Below, one piece after another: positions 1 to 10,758 of a DNA stretch of 64,000 nt. Numbering within the stretch: position 1 is the first letter of the stretch; each line of letters opens with the position of its first letter. Made by a program: the position numbers and the translations under genes. The DNA is from Citrobacter freundii (GTDB taxonomy: Bacteria > Pseudomonadota > Gammaproteobacteria > Enterobacterales > Enterobacteriaceae), in NCBI RefSeq assembly GCF_011077955.1, contig NZ_JAALBX010000003.1, positions 248,001 to 312,000 of the forward strand, in the 5' to 3' direction. The notes under the pieces were generated by a model that saw only the letters and a program-made list of their open reading frames with translations, searched no databases and was not told the origin of the DNA.

Positions 1-266
1 ATGTGCGCCAGCAAGAAGCGGTAGTCGACTTGCTGAGCGCATGGCAGGTTCAGCCGAACGGGACGGAAGGGTATCGTACCGCCGAAGTGACGCTCGGCGG
101 CGTCGACACGCACGCGCTGTCCTCACGCACGATGGAGGCCCGTGATGTGCCGGGGCTGTATTTTATCGGTGAGGTGATGGATGTGACTGGCTGGCTCGGC
201 GGGTATAACTTCCAGTGGGCCTGGGCATCCGCGTGGGCATGCGCTCAGGCGTTAAGCGAGTCGTAA
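1..266 (+). CDS. yhiN: YhiN-type flavoprotein, C-terminal end only
   Basis: Only the last 87 or so residues are inside the window; the reading frame (codons beginning at base 3) is open to the left edge, so the true start is outside. The visible part carries the C-terminal flavin-binding signature of the YhiN/HI0933 family of NAD(P)/FAD-dependent oxidoreductases: GYRTAEVTLGGV, SSRTMEARDVPGLYFIGEV and GWLGGYNFQWAWASAW. It closely resembles the end of E. coli YhiN as I recall it. The cellular role of YhiN is not established. In K-12 yhiN lies a few tens of kb beyond the yhhT-acpT region, so its presence fits a roughly collinear chromosome. The identification is firm; the function is not. Confidence 0.9.
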   Translation, partial: VRQQEAVVDLLSAWQVQPNGTEGYRTAEVTLGGVDTHALSSRTMEARDVPGLYFIGEVMDVTGWLGGYNFQWAWASAWACAQALSES

Positions 267-457
267 ATCCACCCTAAGGTTGGTTATAAGAACAACGCGT
301 AGCGAGTGGAGTGTTAGCGAATAAATACTGCGAGGCGAATCTTTTTACGCTCTCGCTGACGTCGTGATCGCGCTTTTGCACTCAACCTCAGTGTGCCTGT
401 ATTCACGGCGTCAGACCTGATAATCCTTCCAGAAAGGCCGCCTTGCCGCGTTAGTGA

Positions 458-479
458 GTGCCTCCGAAGAGGCACTCAA
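458..479 (-). terminator. UUCG-capped hairpin after xylA
   Basis: On the minus strand GAGTGCCTC-TTCG-GAGGCACTC forms a perfect 9-bp stem with a cUUCGg tetraloop, starting a few bases after the xylA stop codon. There is no convincing U-tract after it, so it may protect the mRNA 3' end rather than act as a classical intrinsic terminator. Confidence 0.55.
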
Positions 480-486
480 TCGCGCT

Positions 487-1806
487 TTAGCCGAAGATGT
501 AGGCGTTGACGAGGTTTTCGAGTGATTCCTGATGCCCGCTTTGATGTTGAGGATTCAGGTTATGCTGTTCAGCGTACTGCGCGAGTTGTGCGAGGGACAT
601 TTGCCCTTTCAGAATATGCTGGCCCAGCTCGCCATCCCAACCGGCATAACGTTTGGCCAGGCGTCTACCCAATTCGCCGTCTTCGATCATGCGCGCGGCG
701 ATTTTGAGTGACAGTGCCATCACGTCCATTGCGCCAATGTGCCCATAGAACAGGTCATACTTATCGGTGCTCTGACGGCGTACTTTGGCATCAAAGTTCA
801 GGCCACCCGTGGTGAAACCGCCTGCTTTAAGTATTTCGTACATCACCAGAGCGTTCTCTTCTACGCTGTTCGGGAACTGGTCGGTATCCCAACCCAATTG
901 CGGATCGCCACGGTTTGCATCAACGGAGCCGAAAATACCCAGAGAAATGGCGCTGGCTATTTCATGGTGGAAAGCATGCCCGGCAAGGGTGGCGTGGTTG
1001 GCTTCAATGTTAACTTTGATCTCTTTTTCCAGACCGAATTGTTTGAGGAAGCCATACACCGTTGCGACATCATAATCGTATTGATGTTTAGTCGGTTCTT
1101 GCGGTTTAGGTTCGATAAGCAATGTGCCGCGAAAACCAATCTTGTATTTGTGGTCGACGACCATCTGCAAGAAGCGACCAACTTGCTCGCGCTCCTGGCG
1201 CAAGTCAGTATTCAGCAGGGTTTCATAACCTTCACGGCCGCCCCAAAGAACATAGTTTTCGCCGCCCAACTGATGGGTGGCATTCATCGCGGTAACAACC
1301 TGGGTCGCCGCCCAGGAAAACACCTCGGGATCGGGGTTGGTGGCAGCGCCCGCGCCGTAGCGCTGATTGGTAAAGCAGTTGGCCGTACCCCACAGCAATT
1401 TCAGACCGGTTTGTTGCTGTTTTTGGGCCAGTACGTCGGTCATTTTCCCCATATTATTCAGATATTCTTTCAGCGATGCCCCTTCCGGTGAAACGTCCAC
1501 ATCGTGAAAGCAGTAATAAGGCACATTGAGTTTGTGAAAGAATTCAAAAGCCACGTCAGCTTTTAGATTTGCAAGCGCAAGCGCATCACCCGGTTGCTGC
1601 CAGGGCCGTTCAAAAGAGCCGACGCCAAACATATCTGCGCCATTCCAGCAGAAGTTGTGCCAATAACAGGCGGCAAAGCGAAGATGCTCTTCCATCCGTT
1701 TTCCAAGCACGATTTCATCCGGATTATAGTGGCGAAAAGCGAGTGGGTTTGATGTTTCAGGCCCTTCAAAACGTACGCGGTCAAGCTGGTCAAAATAAGT
1801 TGGCAT
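487..1806 (-). CDS. xylA: Xylose isomerase
   Basis: Converts D-xylose to D-xylulose in the cytoplasm, using two divalent metals. The 439-residue product is almost colinear with E. coli XylA (440 aa) and has the family signatures: [10 protein letters not shown] around the catalytic His/Asp, the metal-binding [16 protein letters not shown] and the [13 protein letters not shown] segment. The start at 1806 (MPTYFDQLD) is chosen because GAGGGAG lies at ideal distance upstream; an upstream GTG at 1821 has nothing in its favour. In E. coli xylA is followed by xylB (xylulokinase). Here the gene downstream is yhiN, convergent, and no xylB is present. Instead xylA diverges from the xynT-xynB pair across a 0.4-kb shared control region, which suggests it serves a xyloside-use locus or is a second copy. 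Confidence 0.96.
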   Translation of the reverse strand: MPTYFDQLDRVRFEGPETSNPLAFRHYNPDEIVLGKRMEEHLRFAACYWHNFCWNGADMFGVGSFERPWQQPGDALALANLKADVAFEFFHKLNVPYYCFHDVDVSPEGASLKEYLNNMGKMTDVLAQKQQQTGLKLLWGTANCFTNQRYGAGAATNPDPEVFSWAATQVVTAMNATHQLGGENYVLWGGREGYETLLNTDLRQEREQVGRFLQMVVDHKYKIGFRGTLLIEPKPQEPTKHQYDYDVATVYGFLKQFGLEKEIKVNIEANHATLAGHAFHHEIASAISLGIFGSVDANRGDPQLGWDTDQFPNSVEENALVMYEILKAGGFTTGGLNFDAKVRRQSTDKYDLFYGHIGAMDVMALSLKIAARMIEDGELGRRLAKRYAGWDGELGQHILKGQMSLAQLAQYAEQHNLNPQHQSGHQESLENLVNAYIFG

Positions 1807-2233
1807 AATGAACTCCCTCAACGGGTAAGCGGAAAATGAGCGACATTGAGATCATCATGTATTTTGCAGAATGCTTGCTCAATTATGTTATTTCGTTCGG
1901 AGGTTAAGAAAATCCTTAAGTGTGAATGGTGTCGAAAAAATTAAATAACGTGATTAGCAAAATGTTCTCCACCTAAAACCCTCACTTACCACGTGGAAAA
2001 GCCACAGAAAATATAATAAACCACTTGTGTTGAATACGTTCACGGACTACGCCTGAGGCTCCCGGCAAGCAATGCCAAATCGGAGAGATGAAATCGCCAA
2101 AATCACCTTTGTCTCAAAGGTCACAGAAATAAAAAAACATAATTAATTAATATAAAAACGCAATAGACGCTGGAGGGCAATCTGTATGACATAGTATTTC
2201 TCTTTCACAAAAGCAGCTGGAGATGTGATTAAA
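1807..2233. promoter_or_regulatory. Divergent control region between xylA and xynT
   Basis: AT-rich, with no convincing ORF. It contains a perfect inverted repeat ACCTTTG-TCT-CAAAGGT at 2105-2121, immediately followed by CACAG, and several TA-rich stretches that could be promoters in both directions. A XylR and/or CRP site is expected here from the E. coli xyl paradigm. I could not match a XylR consensus with confidence, so the operator assignment is inference. Confidence 0.45.
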
Positions 2234-3688
2234 ATGGGTAGAGACATACTACAAAATCCCCACGATGAATATCATAAATTAACGCGTGTCGAACGCATTG
2301 GTTATGGTATGGGGGATTTTGCTCAAAACCTGGTTTTTGGCACGATAGGCGGTTTTCTTGCTCTTCACATGCTGACGGTAAATGCAATAAGCACAGCAAC
2401 GGCAGGGTTTATATTTCTATTTGTCCGCATCATCAATGTGTTTTGGGACCCGATGGTGGGAACCTTCGTTGACAAAAGAACGTCAAAATCCGGTAAGTAT
2501 CGTCCCTGGCTTATAAGAGCAGGTATTCCACTCGTTATTCTTTCTGCTTTACTTTTCGCCCCTATTCCCGGCGTCAGAGGGTCGGTTCCTTTTGCCTTTA
2601 TCGTCTATTTTGTCCTGGATTTAGTCTATTCCGTGGTGAATATTCCTTATGGCTCGCTTAATGCGTCTTTAACCCGAGATCCTGAATCTATTGATAAGCT
2701 GACCAGCACGCGCATGATGCTGGCGAATAGCGCTAATCTTCTTGTCTATACCCTGTTTCCGATGTTTGTTCAGATGGCCTCGCCAAAAGACAGAAGCCTC
2801 AAAGATACCGGTTTTTTTGGATTAGAACTTCATTTGGGCAACTATACTGATCCCTCCGCCAGTTACGCCTGGTTTGGCGTTTATTCGGTTTATATGCTCA
2901 TTGGCGCGGTGGCGCTTTTTTTATGTTATAAATTAACAAAAGAACGTGTAGTTGCCACTAAAGAACAAACTGCCAGTGTAAAAACCACCGATCTCTTCCT
3001 TGAACTCAAAAATAACCGGCCGCTGGTTATTCTGGGTATATTTTTCATGCTGGCCTTTACCTTCATGTTTTTCATGAATACGGTTAATGGTTTCTTTAAT
3101 CAGTACGTGGTTGGGCATTCTGAATGGATGGGTGCCATTGGTCTTGTAGCCTCAATTCCAGGCATTCTGTTTCCCGTTTTTTGGCCAAGATTGAAAAAAA
3201 TCTTTGGTAAAAAAGGATTCTTCCATCTCTTCCTTGGCATGTTTATTGTGGGGGAAATGCTGACTTATATTTGGTCCCTCGAAGGGATGCATGATGCCCT
3301 CTGGCTTGCTTATGTCGCAACCTTTATTAAACAGTGGGGCTTAACGTCTGCCACCGGATTTATGTGGGCACTGGTTCCTGAAGTGATTGCTTATGGCGAA
3401 TTAAAATCAGGCAAGAGAAATGCCGCCATCATCAACGCAATTATGGGAATTTTCTTCAAGATTGGTTTTACGATTGGTGGTGCTGTTCCACTCTGGTTAC
3501 TGGCTGTTTATGGTTTTAACGAAACAGACGTCCATCAACATGCCAATGCAATCGCTGGGATAAACATGACGGCGATCTGGATCCCGATGTTTTTAGCCGT
3601 GGTATCGATGATTGCGATTCAGTTATATCCCATTTCAGATGAAAACGTTACGGATATCAATCGTCGCCTTGATGAGATACGTATATAG
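2234..3688 (+). CDS. xynT: GPH-family xyloside:cation symporter
   Basis: Predicted inner-membrane transporter of the glycoside-pentoside-hexuronide:cation symporter (MelB-like) family, about 484 residues with roughly 12 hydrophobic segments. The N-terminal RIGYGMGDFAQNLVFG and the loop DPMVGTFVDKRTSKSGKYRPW are the family hallmarks; the latter includes the conserved Asp/Arg/Lys loop between helices 2 and 3. The gene lies 65 bp upstream of a GH43 beta-xylosidase in the same orientation, the classical xynTB arrangement, so the likely substrates are xylobiose and other short xylosides. The start is uncertain: GTG at 2225 or ATG at 2234, both served by the same GGAG. The substrate is inferred from context, not from sequence. 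Confidence 0.87.
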   Translation: MGRDILQNPHDEYHKLTRVERIGYGMGDFAQNLVFGTIGGFLALHMLTVNAISTATAGFIFLFVRIINVFWDPMVGTFVDKRTSKSGKYRPWLIRAGIPLVILSALLFAPIPGVRGSVPFAFIVYFVLDLVYSVVNIPYGSLNASLTRDPESIDKLTSTRMMLANSANLLVYTLFPMFVQMASPKDRSLKDTGFFGLELHLGNYTDPSASYAWFGVYSVYMLIGAVALFLCYKLTKERVVATKEQTASVKTTDLFLELKNNRPLVILGIFFMLAFTFMFFMNTVNGFFNQYVVGHSEWMGAIGLVASIPGILFPVFWPRLKKIFGKKGFFHLFLGMFIVGEMLTYIWSLEGMHDALWLAYVATFIKQWGLTSATGFMWALVPEVIAYGELKSGKRNAAIINAIMGIFFKIGFTIGGAVPLWLLAVYGFNETDVHQHANAIAGINMTAIWIPMFLAVVSMIAIQLYPISDENVTDINRRLDEIRI

Positions 3689-3753
3689 CTAAACTAGCTG
3701 ATTAACGATTGCTGAAGAAGAGAAAACAGACAATTTTAAAAAGGTAGAACGCG

Positions 3754-5433
3754 ATGTCATTTATTCAAAACCCTGTACTGCCGGGATTTAATCCGGACCC
3801 AAGTATTATTCGTGTTGACGATACATATTATATCGCCAGTTCAACATTTGAGTGGTTCCCCGGCGTCCGGTTACATGAGTCAAAAGACCTGGTGCACTGG
3901 AATCTTCTTCCTTCGCCACTCTCTACCACCGCGCTGTTAGATATGAAAGGGAATCCGTCATCTGGTGGGATTTGGGCACCGGATCTCTCCTACGCCGAGG
4001 GTAAATTCTGGTTAGTTTATACCGATGTGAAAGTCACAGAGGGCGCTTTTAAAGACATGACAAACTACCTGTCCACCGCAACGGATATTCGTGGACCCTG
4101 GACCGATCCCATCAAACTGAATGGCGTCGGTTTTGATGCTTCACTGTTTCATGACGATGATGGGCGTAAATATTTAGTACAACAAACCTGGGACCATCGA
4201 GAATACCATCATCCTTTTAATGGCATTACCTTAACTGAGTTTGATACCCAGACATTGAAGTTAAAACCGGAAACCGCGCGAACCCTTTATCGGGGCACAG
4301 CGGTTGCGCTTGTTGAAGGGCCGCATCTCTACAAACTGAACGGGTACTATTATCTTTTTGCCGCTCAAGGGGGAACTGTGTTTACCCATCAGGAGGTGGT
4401 GGCGCGTTCAAAAACCCTGGAGGCCGACAGCTTTGAAACCGCGCCAGGCGAGGTTTTCTTAACTAACGTCGATACGCCGGACAGTTACCTTCAAAAGCAA
4501 GGGCATGGCGCGTTGGTTTCCACCCCCAAAGGCGAATGGTATTACGCCTCGCTCTGCGCGCGTCCCTGGAACCGTGCGGGTGAGTCTGTCTATGATCCCC
4601 GTGGCTGGTCAACCCTTGGCCGAGAAACCGCTATTCAGAAAGTGTATTGGGATGAAGCGGGTTGGCCACGTATTGAGGGCGGCCATGGAGGCAAAACATT
4701 TGTGGAAGCACCCAAGGATGCCATTCATACCGAAAGCGCAAAAGATCATAGTCAGAAAGATGACTTCACATCGCCAACGCTCGATCTAAACTGGAATACG
4801 CTTCGCGTCCCGTTCACCGAAAAAATGGGCACCACAGGTGACGGAAAGTTAACCCTTATCGGCCAGGGTTCATTAGCAAATACCCACGACCTCTCGCTCA
4901 TTGCCCGGCGCTGGCAGGCTTTTTATTTTAATGCCCAGGTTAAATTAAAATTTAACCCGTTTACTTATCAACAAATGGCAGGCTTAACGAATTACTATAA
5001 CGATCGTCACTGGAGTTTTGCTTTTATCACCTGGAATGAAATTAATGGCTCAGTCATTGAAATAGGTGAAAATAATCGCGGAAAATATACGTCATATCTG
5101 AAAGATCAGGCCATTAAGATACCCGACGGAACAGAGTATGTTTGGTTGCGCACCAAAGTAAGAAAGGAAAGCTATACCTATGAATATAGCTTTGATGGGG
5201 TCAATTTTATCGACATCCCCGTCAAATTCGATGCTGCGGTGCTCTCAGATGACTATGTGCTACAAAGTTATGGCGGATTTTTTACCGGCGCGTTTGTTGG
5301 ACTTGCGGTGGTGGATTACTCAGGCTATGACGCGAGCGCGGAGTTTTATGTGTTCGATTATCAAGAGCTTGGTGATGCGTTAACGGAAGAAGGCGCCTAT
5401 AGCTGGCAAGCGAGTGAATCACGCTTTAATTAA
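3754..5433 (+). CDS. xynB: Beta-xylosidase, glycoside hydrolase family 43
   Basis: Hydrolyses xylobiose and short xylo-oligosaccharides (many family members also cleave arabinofuranosides) in the cytoplasm; there is no signal peptide. The 559-residue protein has the two-domain GH43 layout: an N-terminal five-bladed propeller with the expected catalytic triad Asp15 (FNPDPS), Asp128 (GFDASLF) and Glu188 (VEGPHL), and a C-terminal beta-sandwich from about residue 335. It starts 65 bp after xynT behind AAGGT and is probably co-transcribed with it. Together with XylA the locus would take imported xyloside to xylose and then xylulose. Confidence 0.95.
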   Translation: MSFIQNPVLPGFNPDPSIIRVDDTYYIASSTFEWFPGVRLHESKDLVHWNLLPSPLSTTALLDMKGNPSSGGIWAPDLSYAEGKFWLVYTDVKVTEGAFKDMTNYLSTATDIRGPWTDPIKLNGVGFDASLFHDDDGRKYLVQQTWDHREYHHPFNGITLTEFDTQTLKLKPETARTLYRGTAVALVEGPHLYKLNGYYYLFAAQGGTVFTHQEVVARSKTLEADSFETAPGEVFLTNVDTPDSYLQKQGHGALVSTPKGEWYYASLCARPWNRAGESVYDPRGWSTLGRETAIQKVYWDEAGWPRIEGGHGGKTFVEAPKDAIHTESAKDHSQKDDFTSPTLDLNWNTLRVPFTEKMGTTGDGKLTLIGQGSLANTHDLSLIARRWQAFYFNAQVKLKFNPFTYQQMAGLTNYYNDRHWSFAFITWNEINGSVIEIGENNRGKYTSYLKDQAIKIPDGTEYVWLRTKVRKESYTYEYSFDGVNFIDIPVKFDAAVLSDDYVLQSYGGFFTGAFVGLAVVDYSGYDASAEFYVFDYQELGDALTEEGAYSWQASESRFN

Positions 5434-5616
5434 TCGTTAACCCGGGCGTTTACTTAAGACGTGAGTGCCCGGCAGTTGAATGATTAAGGCAAAGGCGCTG
5501 ATTTACCGTGGCGCGAGTAAAAACGGGAGGGGCAGGGCACCCGGCTCAACGCATAAACGCGTATTCAGGGTCGTCATTGACCCTTTTTTCCAGTGTTAAC
5601 GTCACCTGCTTGAATA

Positions 5617-5650
5617 CCAAAAAAACGGCGCCGTAATAAAGGCGCCGTTA
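5617..5650 (-). terminator. Intrinsic terminator of fdnGHI
   Basis: AACGGCGCC (5624-5632) pairs with GGCGCCGTT (5641-5649). Read on the minus strand the stem is followed by a run of T residues, just past the fdnI stop codon. It could also stop transcription coming from xynB. Confidence 0.85.
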
Positions 5651-5669
5651 TGTTTAGTAAGCCTGCCCG

Positions 5670-6311
5670 TTACTCCTGAGCATCTTCCGCTTTCTGCACT
5701 TTGCGATACCAGCGTGGGTGATGTTTCGCCGCCCAGCGACGGCTAACTTTCCCTTCGATCATGCCTTTTATCGATCCTTTGACCCAGAACGCCATATACA
5801 TATGGATGAGGATCGCATGGATAAGCACGATGGCTGACAGGGCGTGGATAAGCAGACTCCAGCGCACGATCCACATCGGGAAGAAGTGCGTAAAGTACGG
5901 ACGCCAGATAATAATGCCGGTCAACAGCAGCACGAAAATCATGCTCATAATGCTCCAGAACATCATTTTCTGCCCCGCGTTGTATTTACCCACATCCGCC
6001 ACATGGTGTTCGTTGCCTTTCAGCACTTCCACAATGTTCTTAAGCCACGGCAAATCCTGCTTATCGGGGATGTTGTGTTTGACGAAGCGTACAAACATAA
6101 ACATCAGCGCGATAAAAATCAGTACGCCGAAGAAGGGGTGAAGAATACGCCCCATCTGCGGTGTGCCGAAGGTTTGCGTCAGCCATTGCAGCGTCGGGAA
6201 AAACAGCGCGATGCCCGATAACGCCACCAGGAAAAAGCAGATAACAACCGTCCAGTGACACGCTCTGTCGATAAAGCTGGTCCGAACAATCATCTTACTT
6301 TTCTTAGTCAT
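5670..6311 (-). CDS. fdnI: Formate dehydrogenase-N cytochrome b556 subunit
   Basis: Membrane subunit (gamma) of formate dehydrogenase-N; it binds two b hemes and passes electrons from the FdnH iron-sulfur chain to menaquinone. About 213 residues with four membrane helices. Histidines in [17 protein letters not shown] and the later [19 protein letters not shown] stretch are the heme/quinone-site candidates. [21 protein letters not shown] and the C-terminal [15 protein letters not shown] match E. coli FdnI (217 aa) closely. The start at 6311 (MTKKSKMIV) gives an 8-bp overlap with fdnH, indicating translational coupling; the longer open frame upstream is ignored. Confidence 0.94.
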   Translation of the reverse strand: MTKKSKMIVRTSFIDRACHWTVVICFFLVALSGIALFFPTLQWLTQTFGTPQMGRILHPFFGVLIFIALMFMFVRFVKHNIPDKQDLPWLKNIVEVLKGNEHHVADVGKYNAGQKMMFWSIMSMIFVLLLTGIIIWRPYFTHFFPMWIVRWSLLIHALSAIVLIHAILIHMYMAFWVKGSIKGMIEGKVSRRWAAKHHPRWYRKVQKAEDAQE

Positions 6312-7191
6312 GGTGCTCCTCCTCTTCGTCGTCATCGACTTCCTTGTTCGGGCCAATACCCACATAGTGGAAAATCAGACCGGCGAAGGTAGCGATAAAG
6401 CCAGCGGCGGAGAGTGGTTTGAGGATCCCTTTCCACAGGCTAATCGGCGTATCGATTTGCGGATCTTTCGGCAAGCCGTGATACAGCTCCGGCTGGTCGT
6501 TGTGGTGCAGCACGTAAATCACGTGCGTACCGCCAACGCCCGTCGGGTCGTAAATACCCGCGTTTGCGTAACCGCGCTTTTTCAGTTTCTCCACGCGTTC
6601 GCTCGCCACTTCCAGCATCTCTTTCTTGGTGCCGAAGTGGATAGCGCCTGTCGGGCAGGTTTTCACACATGCCGGTTCCTGGCCTACGTTCACCCGGTCG
6701 ACACACAGCGTGCATTTATACACCCGGTTATCTTTCGGATTGAGACGCGGCACGTTAAACGGACAGCCTGCGATGCAGTAACCACACCCGATACAGTGTT
6801 CAGACTGAAAATCGACGATACCATTGGCGTACTGGATGATTGCGCCAGCAGACGGGCATGCCTTCAGGCAGCCCGGGTCTTCGCAATGCATACAGCCGTC
6901 TTTACGAATCAGCCACTCCAGCTTGCCGTTGGCGCGGGTTTCGCTAAAGCGCATCACCGTCCAGGCTTTGGCGGACAAATCCGTTGGGTTGTCGTAAACG
7001 CCCACGCAGTGACCGACCTCTGCGCGAATGTCATTCCACTCCGAGCACGCCACCTGACAGGCTTTGCAGCCGATACAGGTGGAGACATCGATAAGCTTGG
7101 CGACCTCTTCCTTAAAGTCACGCGCCTGCGGCGGCGGGGTCATTCCGTTGGTGGCGGAACGGTTAATAATGTCCTGAGATTGCATTGACAT
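6304..7191 (-). CDS. fdnH: Formate dehydrogenase-N iron-sulfur subunit
   Basis: Beta subunit, 295 residues, carrying four [4Fe-4S] clusters that connect the FdnG molybdenum site to FdnI. The cysteine clusters are visible: [11 protein letters not shown] near residue 39, [26 protein letters not shown], and CTLCVDRV followed by CVKTCP. A single C-terminal membrane anchor ([21 protein letters not shown]) precedes an acidic tail. It is near-identical in layout to E. coli FdnH. The gene begins 11 bp after fdnG and its end overlaps fdnI, so the three genes form one operon. Confidence 0.96.
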   Translation of the reverse strand: MSMQSQDIINRSATNGMTPPPQARDFKEEVAKLIDVSTCIGCKACQVACSEWNDIRAEVGHCVGVYDNPTDLSAKAWTVMRFSETRANGKLEWLIRKDGCMHCEDPGCLKACPSAGAIIQYANGIVDFQSEHCIGCGYCIAGCPFNVPRLNPKDNRVYKCTLCVDRVNVGQEPACVKTCPTGAIHFGTKKEMLEVASERVEKLKKRGYANAGIYDPTGVGGTHVIYVLHHNDQPELYHGLPKDPQIDTPISLWKGILKPLSAAGFIATFAGLIFHYVGIGPNKEVDDDEEEEHHD

Positions 7192-7202
7192 GAGTTCGCC
7201 CC

Positions 7203-10200
7203 TTACGCCTTCTCAATGTTAACCAGGAACGCCTTGTACTCCGGCGTTTGTGAGTTAGCATCACCGACCGGTGGCGTCAGGGTGTTCGCGAGATAACCCT
7301 TACGCGCGGTGCCCTCAAAGCCCCAGTGCAGCGGAATACCCACGGTTTCAACCTGTTTGCCGTCCACATTCAGACTCTGTAGACGCGGCGTCACCACGGC
7401 AACCGCACGGATAAAGCCACGCTTGCTGCTGACTTTTACCCAATCCCCGCTCGCGATGCCCTTCGCTTTCGCGAGGGTTTCGCTGATTTCCACGAACTGC
7501 TCAGGCTGAGCGATGGCGTTTAATAACGCATGCTTAGTCCAGGTGTGGAAATGCTCGGTTAAACGGTACGTCGTGCCCACATACGGGTAATCCTTGCGAT
7601 CCCCGATACGTTTAGCGTCTTCCGGCAACAGGCGTGCCGCCGGGTTGGACACCACGTTCGGATGCAGCGGGTTAGTGCCGATTGGCGTTTCCACCGGCTC
7701 GTAGTGTTCCGGGAATGGGCCTTCCGCCATTTTGTCGATGGCGAACAGACGGCCCAGCCCTTCTGGCTGCATGATAAACGGACCGGTGCCGCTGCCTGGC
7801 GCGGCGGTGTTGTAGTCCGGGATATCATTCCCGACCCACTTACTGCCGTTCCATTGGATCAGCATACGTTTGCTGTCCCACGGTTTACCCATCGGATCGG
7901 CGGACGCGCGGTTGTAGATAATGCGGCGGTTGAGCGGCCACGCCCATGCCCAGCCCAGCGTATTGCCAAGGCCTGACGGATCGCTGTTATCGCGATTCGC
8001 CATCTGGTTGCCTTTCTCAGTCCAGCTACCGGCGTAGATCCAGCAAGACGACGCGGTGGTGCCATCGTCGCGCATTAAGGCAAACGAACTCAGCAAATCG
8101 CCTTTTTTCGCCAGCAGGTTGCCGTTCGGATCGTAAAGATCCGCCAGCGCCACGCCGTTATTCTCTTTCGCCACTTCTGCCGATTCCGGATGATCCGGGC
8201 GTTTGTACGACCAGCTCATTTTCAGCAATGGCTCACTACCTTTGCCGCCTTCGGTGCGGTACATCTCGCGCAGACGATGGTACAAGCCCGCCAGGATTTC
8301 GCCGTCATTACGCGCCTCGCCAGGGGCGTCGGCGGCTTTCCAGTGCCATTGCAACCAGCGACCGGAGTTGGCGATTGAGCCGTCTTCTTCTGCGAAACAG
8401 GTTGACGGCAGACGGAAGACTTCGGTCTGGATGCTCGCCGGATCGACGTCATTCATCTCGCCATGGTTCTGCCAGAAGTTACTGGTTTCCGTGACCAGCG
8501 GATCAATGATGACCAGGTACTTCAGCTTGCTAAGGCGGCTGACGATTTTGTTTTTATCCGGCAGTGATGCCACCGGGTTAAAGCCCTGGCAGATGTAACC
8601 ATTCACTTCGCCGCGATCCATCATGTCGAAGTACTTCATGGCGTCATACACCTGGTCCCACTTCGGCAACCAGTCGTAACCCCACTGGTTCTCTTTCTGC
8701 GCATCATCGCCATAGAACGATTTCATCAGGCTAACGAAGAACTTCGGATAGTTACTCCAGTAGTTCACCTGATTTGGCAAGGTCGCGACCGGCGTAAACG
8801 CCTTCAGATAGTGGTCCAGATCGGTGTGTTTATCCGCAGGCAGCGTCAGGTAGCCCGGCAGACTGTTCGACAGCAGGCCGAGGTCGGTCAGACCCTGAAT
8901 GTTGGAGTGACCGCGCAAGGCGTTCACGCCGCCGCCCGCCATGCCCATGTTGCCGAGCAGCAACTGGATCATCGCCATGGTGCGGATGTTCTGCGCGCCG
9001 ACGGTGTGTTGCGTCCAGCCGAGCGCGTACAGGAACGTTGTGGTGCGATCCGGGGCGCTGGTCGAGGCCAGCACTTCACACACTTTCAGGAAATCCGCCT
9101 TCGGGGTGCCGCAGATGTTTTCCACCACGTCCGGCGTATAGCGGGACACGTGTTGTTTAAGCAAATTCCAGACGCAACGCGGGTTGGTTAGCGTTTCGTC
9201 ACGCATCGCGTAGCCGTTTTCGTCGAACTGATAGTTCCAGGAGGTTTTGTCGTACTGGCGTTTATCCGCGTCATAGCCGCTGAATAACCCATCCTCAAAG
9301 GAATAATCTTCGCGCACCAGCAGATTCGCGTTGGTGTAATGCTTAACGTATTCGGCGTTAATTTTATTGTTTTCAATCAGGTACAGCAGAACCCCTGACA
9401 GGAAGGTAATGTCAGTACCGGAACGGATAGGGACGTAGTGATCCGCAACAGACGCCGTGCGCGTAAAGCGCGGGTCGACCACAATTAACGTGGCGTCATT
9501 GTTATTTTTCGCTTCCATCGCCCAGCGGAAACCCACCGGATGCGCTTCAGCGGCGTTACCGCCCATCACCATCACAACGTTGGCGTTTTTGATATCAACC
9601 CAGTGGTTGGTCATCGCACCGCGACCAAATGTTGGAGCAAGACTTGCTACCGTTGGTCCGTGTCAGACGCGCGCCTGGTTATCTACCGCCACCATGCCTA
9701 AGGAACGGGCGAATTTTTGGGTCAGCATCCCGGTTTCATTGCTGGCGGCAGACGCGCACAGCATACCGGTAGACACCCAGCGATTCACGGTCGTACCTGC
9801 GGCATTGCGCTCGATAAAGTTTGCATCGCGGTCCGCTTTCATCAAACGCGAAATGCGATCAAAAGCTTCATCCCAGCTGATGCGCTGCCACTTGTCAGAG
9901 CCCGGCGCCCGGTATTCCGGGTAACGCAGACGGCCTTCGCTATGCACATAATCGAGTAAGCCTGCGCCTTTCGGGCACAGCGCGCCGCGGCTCACCGGAT
10001 GATCCGGGTCCCCTTCGACGTGAAACAGCGAGGATTTGGCGTTGAGTGCGCCGTCCCCGAGGCTGTACATCAATAATCCGCAGCCAACGGAACAATAAGT
10101 ACAGGTGTTGCGGGTTTCGGTCGAGCGCAACAATTTATAGTCGCGAATACCCGCCAGTGCCGTTTTGGGCGCAAATCCCAGTGCGGCGACGGTGGTTCCT

Positions 10201-10250
10201 GCCAGGCCACCGGCGCAAATCCGGAAAAATTGCCTGCGATTCACATCCAT
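7203..10250 (-). CDS. fdnG: Formate dehydrogenase-N selenocysteine catalytic subunit
   Basis: Alpha subunit of the periplasm-facing, nitrate-inducible formate dehydrogenase: oxidises formate at a bis-MGD molybdenum centre. Two open frames (9663-10250 and the rest down to 7203) are separated only by a UGA at 9665-9663, codon 196. This is the selenocysteine position of E. coli FdnG, in the context NQAR-V-U-HGPTVA. The full product is 1015 aa counting Sec, the same as E. coli. A Tat signal ([12 protein letters not shown]) is at the N-terminus, followed by the [4Fe-4S] motif CTYCSVGCG. The N-terminal sequence fits FdnG better than FdoG. An annotation that starts at the internal ATG (9614) would be wrong. 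Confidence 0.96.
9620..9665 (-). other. Bacterial SECIS element of fdnG
   Basis: Directly downstream of the UGA codon, on the minus strand, AGCAAGTCTTGCT (9648-9636) can form the small apical hairpin with a GU-containing loop that SelB recognises in bacterial fdn/fdh mRNAs. Position and loop resemble the E. coli fdhF/fdnG elements. Assignment rests on position and shape only. Confidence 0.75.
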
Positions 10251-10475
10251 TGTTTACCCCATGTGATGGTGAATGATTTTTTGTTGAACCTCATTCCTGA
10301 ACCAGAAACAGAAGTTATTTTTGCTCTTCTTTTATTTGGTAAAGGCTGATGCCAGTTAAATACGTCCGCCGCTAACTAAAATTAATTAACCATTAATAGT
10401 TAGTAAAAGGGCGGAGAAACTTCCCGGGTGTTGGGTGTATAAAAAACACTACATTGCAGAAATTGCCGTGCGAAA

Positions 10476-10515
10476 ATTATCACACTCAAAAAGGTCTATT
10501 TTTGTTCAAGGTCAA
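10476..10515 (-). promoter_or_regulatory. Candidate FNR-dependent fdnG promoter
   Basis: TTGTT-CAAG-GTCAA at 10502-10515 matches the FNR palindrome TTGAT-N4-ATCAA at eight of ten positions. On the minus strand a GATAAT -10 element (10481-10476) lies at a distance that puts the FNR site near -40, the class II position. E. coli fdnG is FNR-activated. This predicts a leader of about 215 nt. Not proven. Confidence 0.45.
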
Positions 10516-10742
10516 TTTGTAGGGAGTGCGTTATAAAGGAGGCTGGGTTTTGTGATCGTAAAGTGTTTTGTTAGCGCAACAGGCATTTTCAGGATGAGAT
10601 AAAAATGAATTAATCCGCGACGATAAAATATTTTATCTGCGCGTAAAATTACGTAACTTATTGATTATTTAAGTGATAAAGTGAAATCATTAACATTATT
10701 TTTTTATCGCTAGCGCCCGATAAAAACGGACAGTAAAAAATA

Positions 10743-10758
10743 TACTCCAAAGGGGGTA
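10743..10758 (-). promoter_or_regulatory. Candidate NarL 7-2-7 site
   Basis: Read on the minus strand, TACCCCC-TT-TGGAGTA is two inverted heptamers spaced by 2 bp, close to the arrangement I recall for the NarL site of the E. coli fdnG promoter (TACCCAT-TA-AGGAGTA). It lies roughly 240 bp upstream of the FNR-like site, farther than in E. coli, so its role is uncertain. Confidence 0.4.

Noticed and set aside
739-1491. 250-codon plus-strand frame opposite xylA
   Set aside because: Antisense shadow of the conserved xylose isomerase.
6310-7188. 292-codon plus-strand frame opposite fdnH
   Set aside because: Mirror of the fdnH codon pattern; fdnH has all its Cys clusters and homology.
9663-9665. 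Stop codon splitting fdnG into two open frames, as in a pseudogene
   Set aside because: It is UGA at codon 196, the selenocysteine position of FdnG, with a SECIS-like hairpin directly after it.
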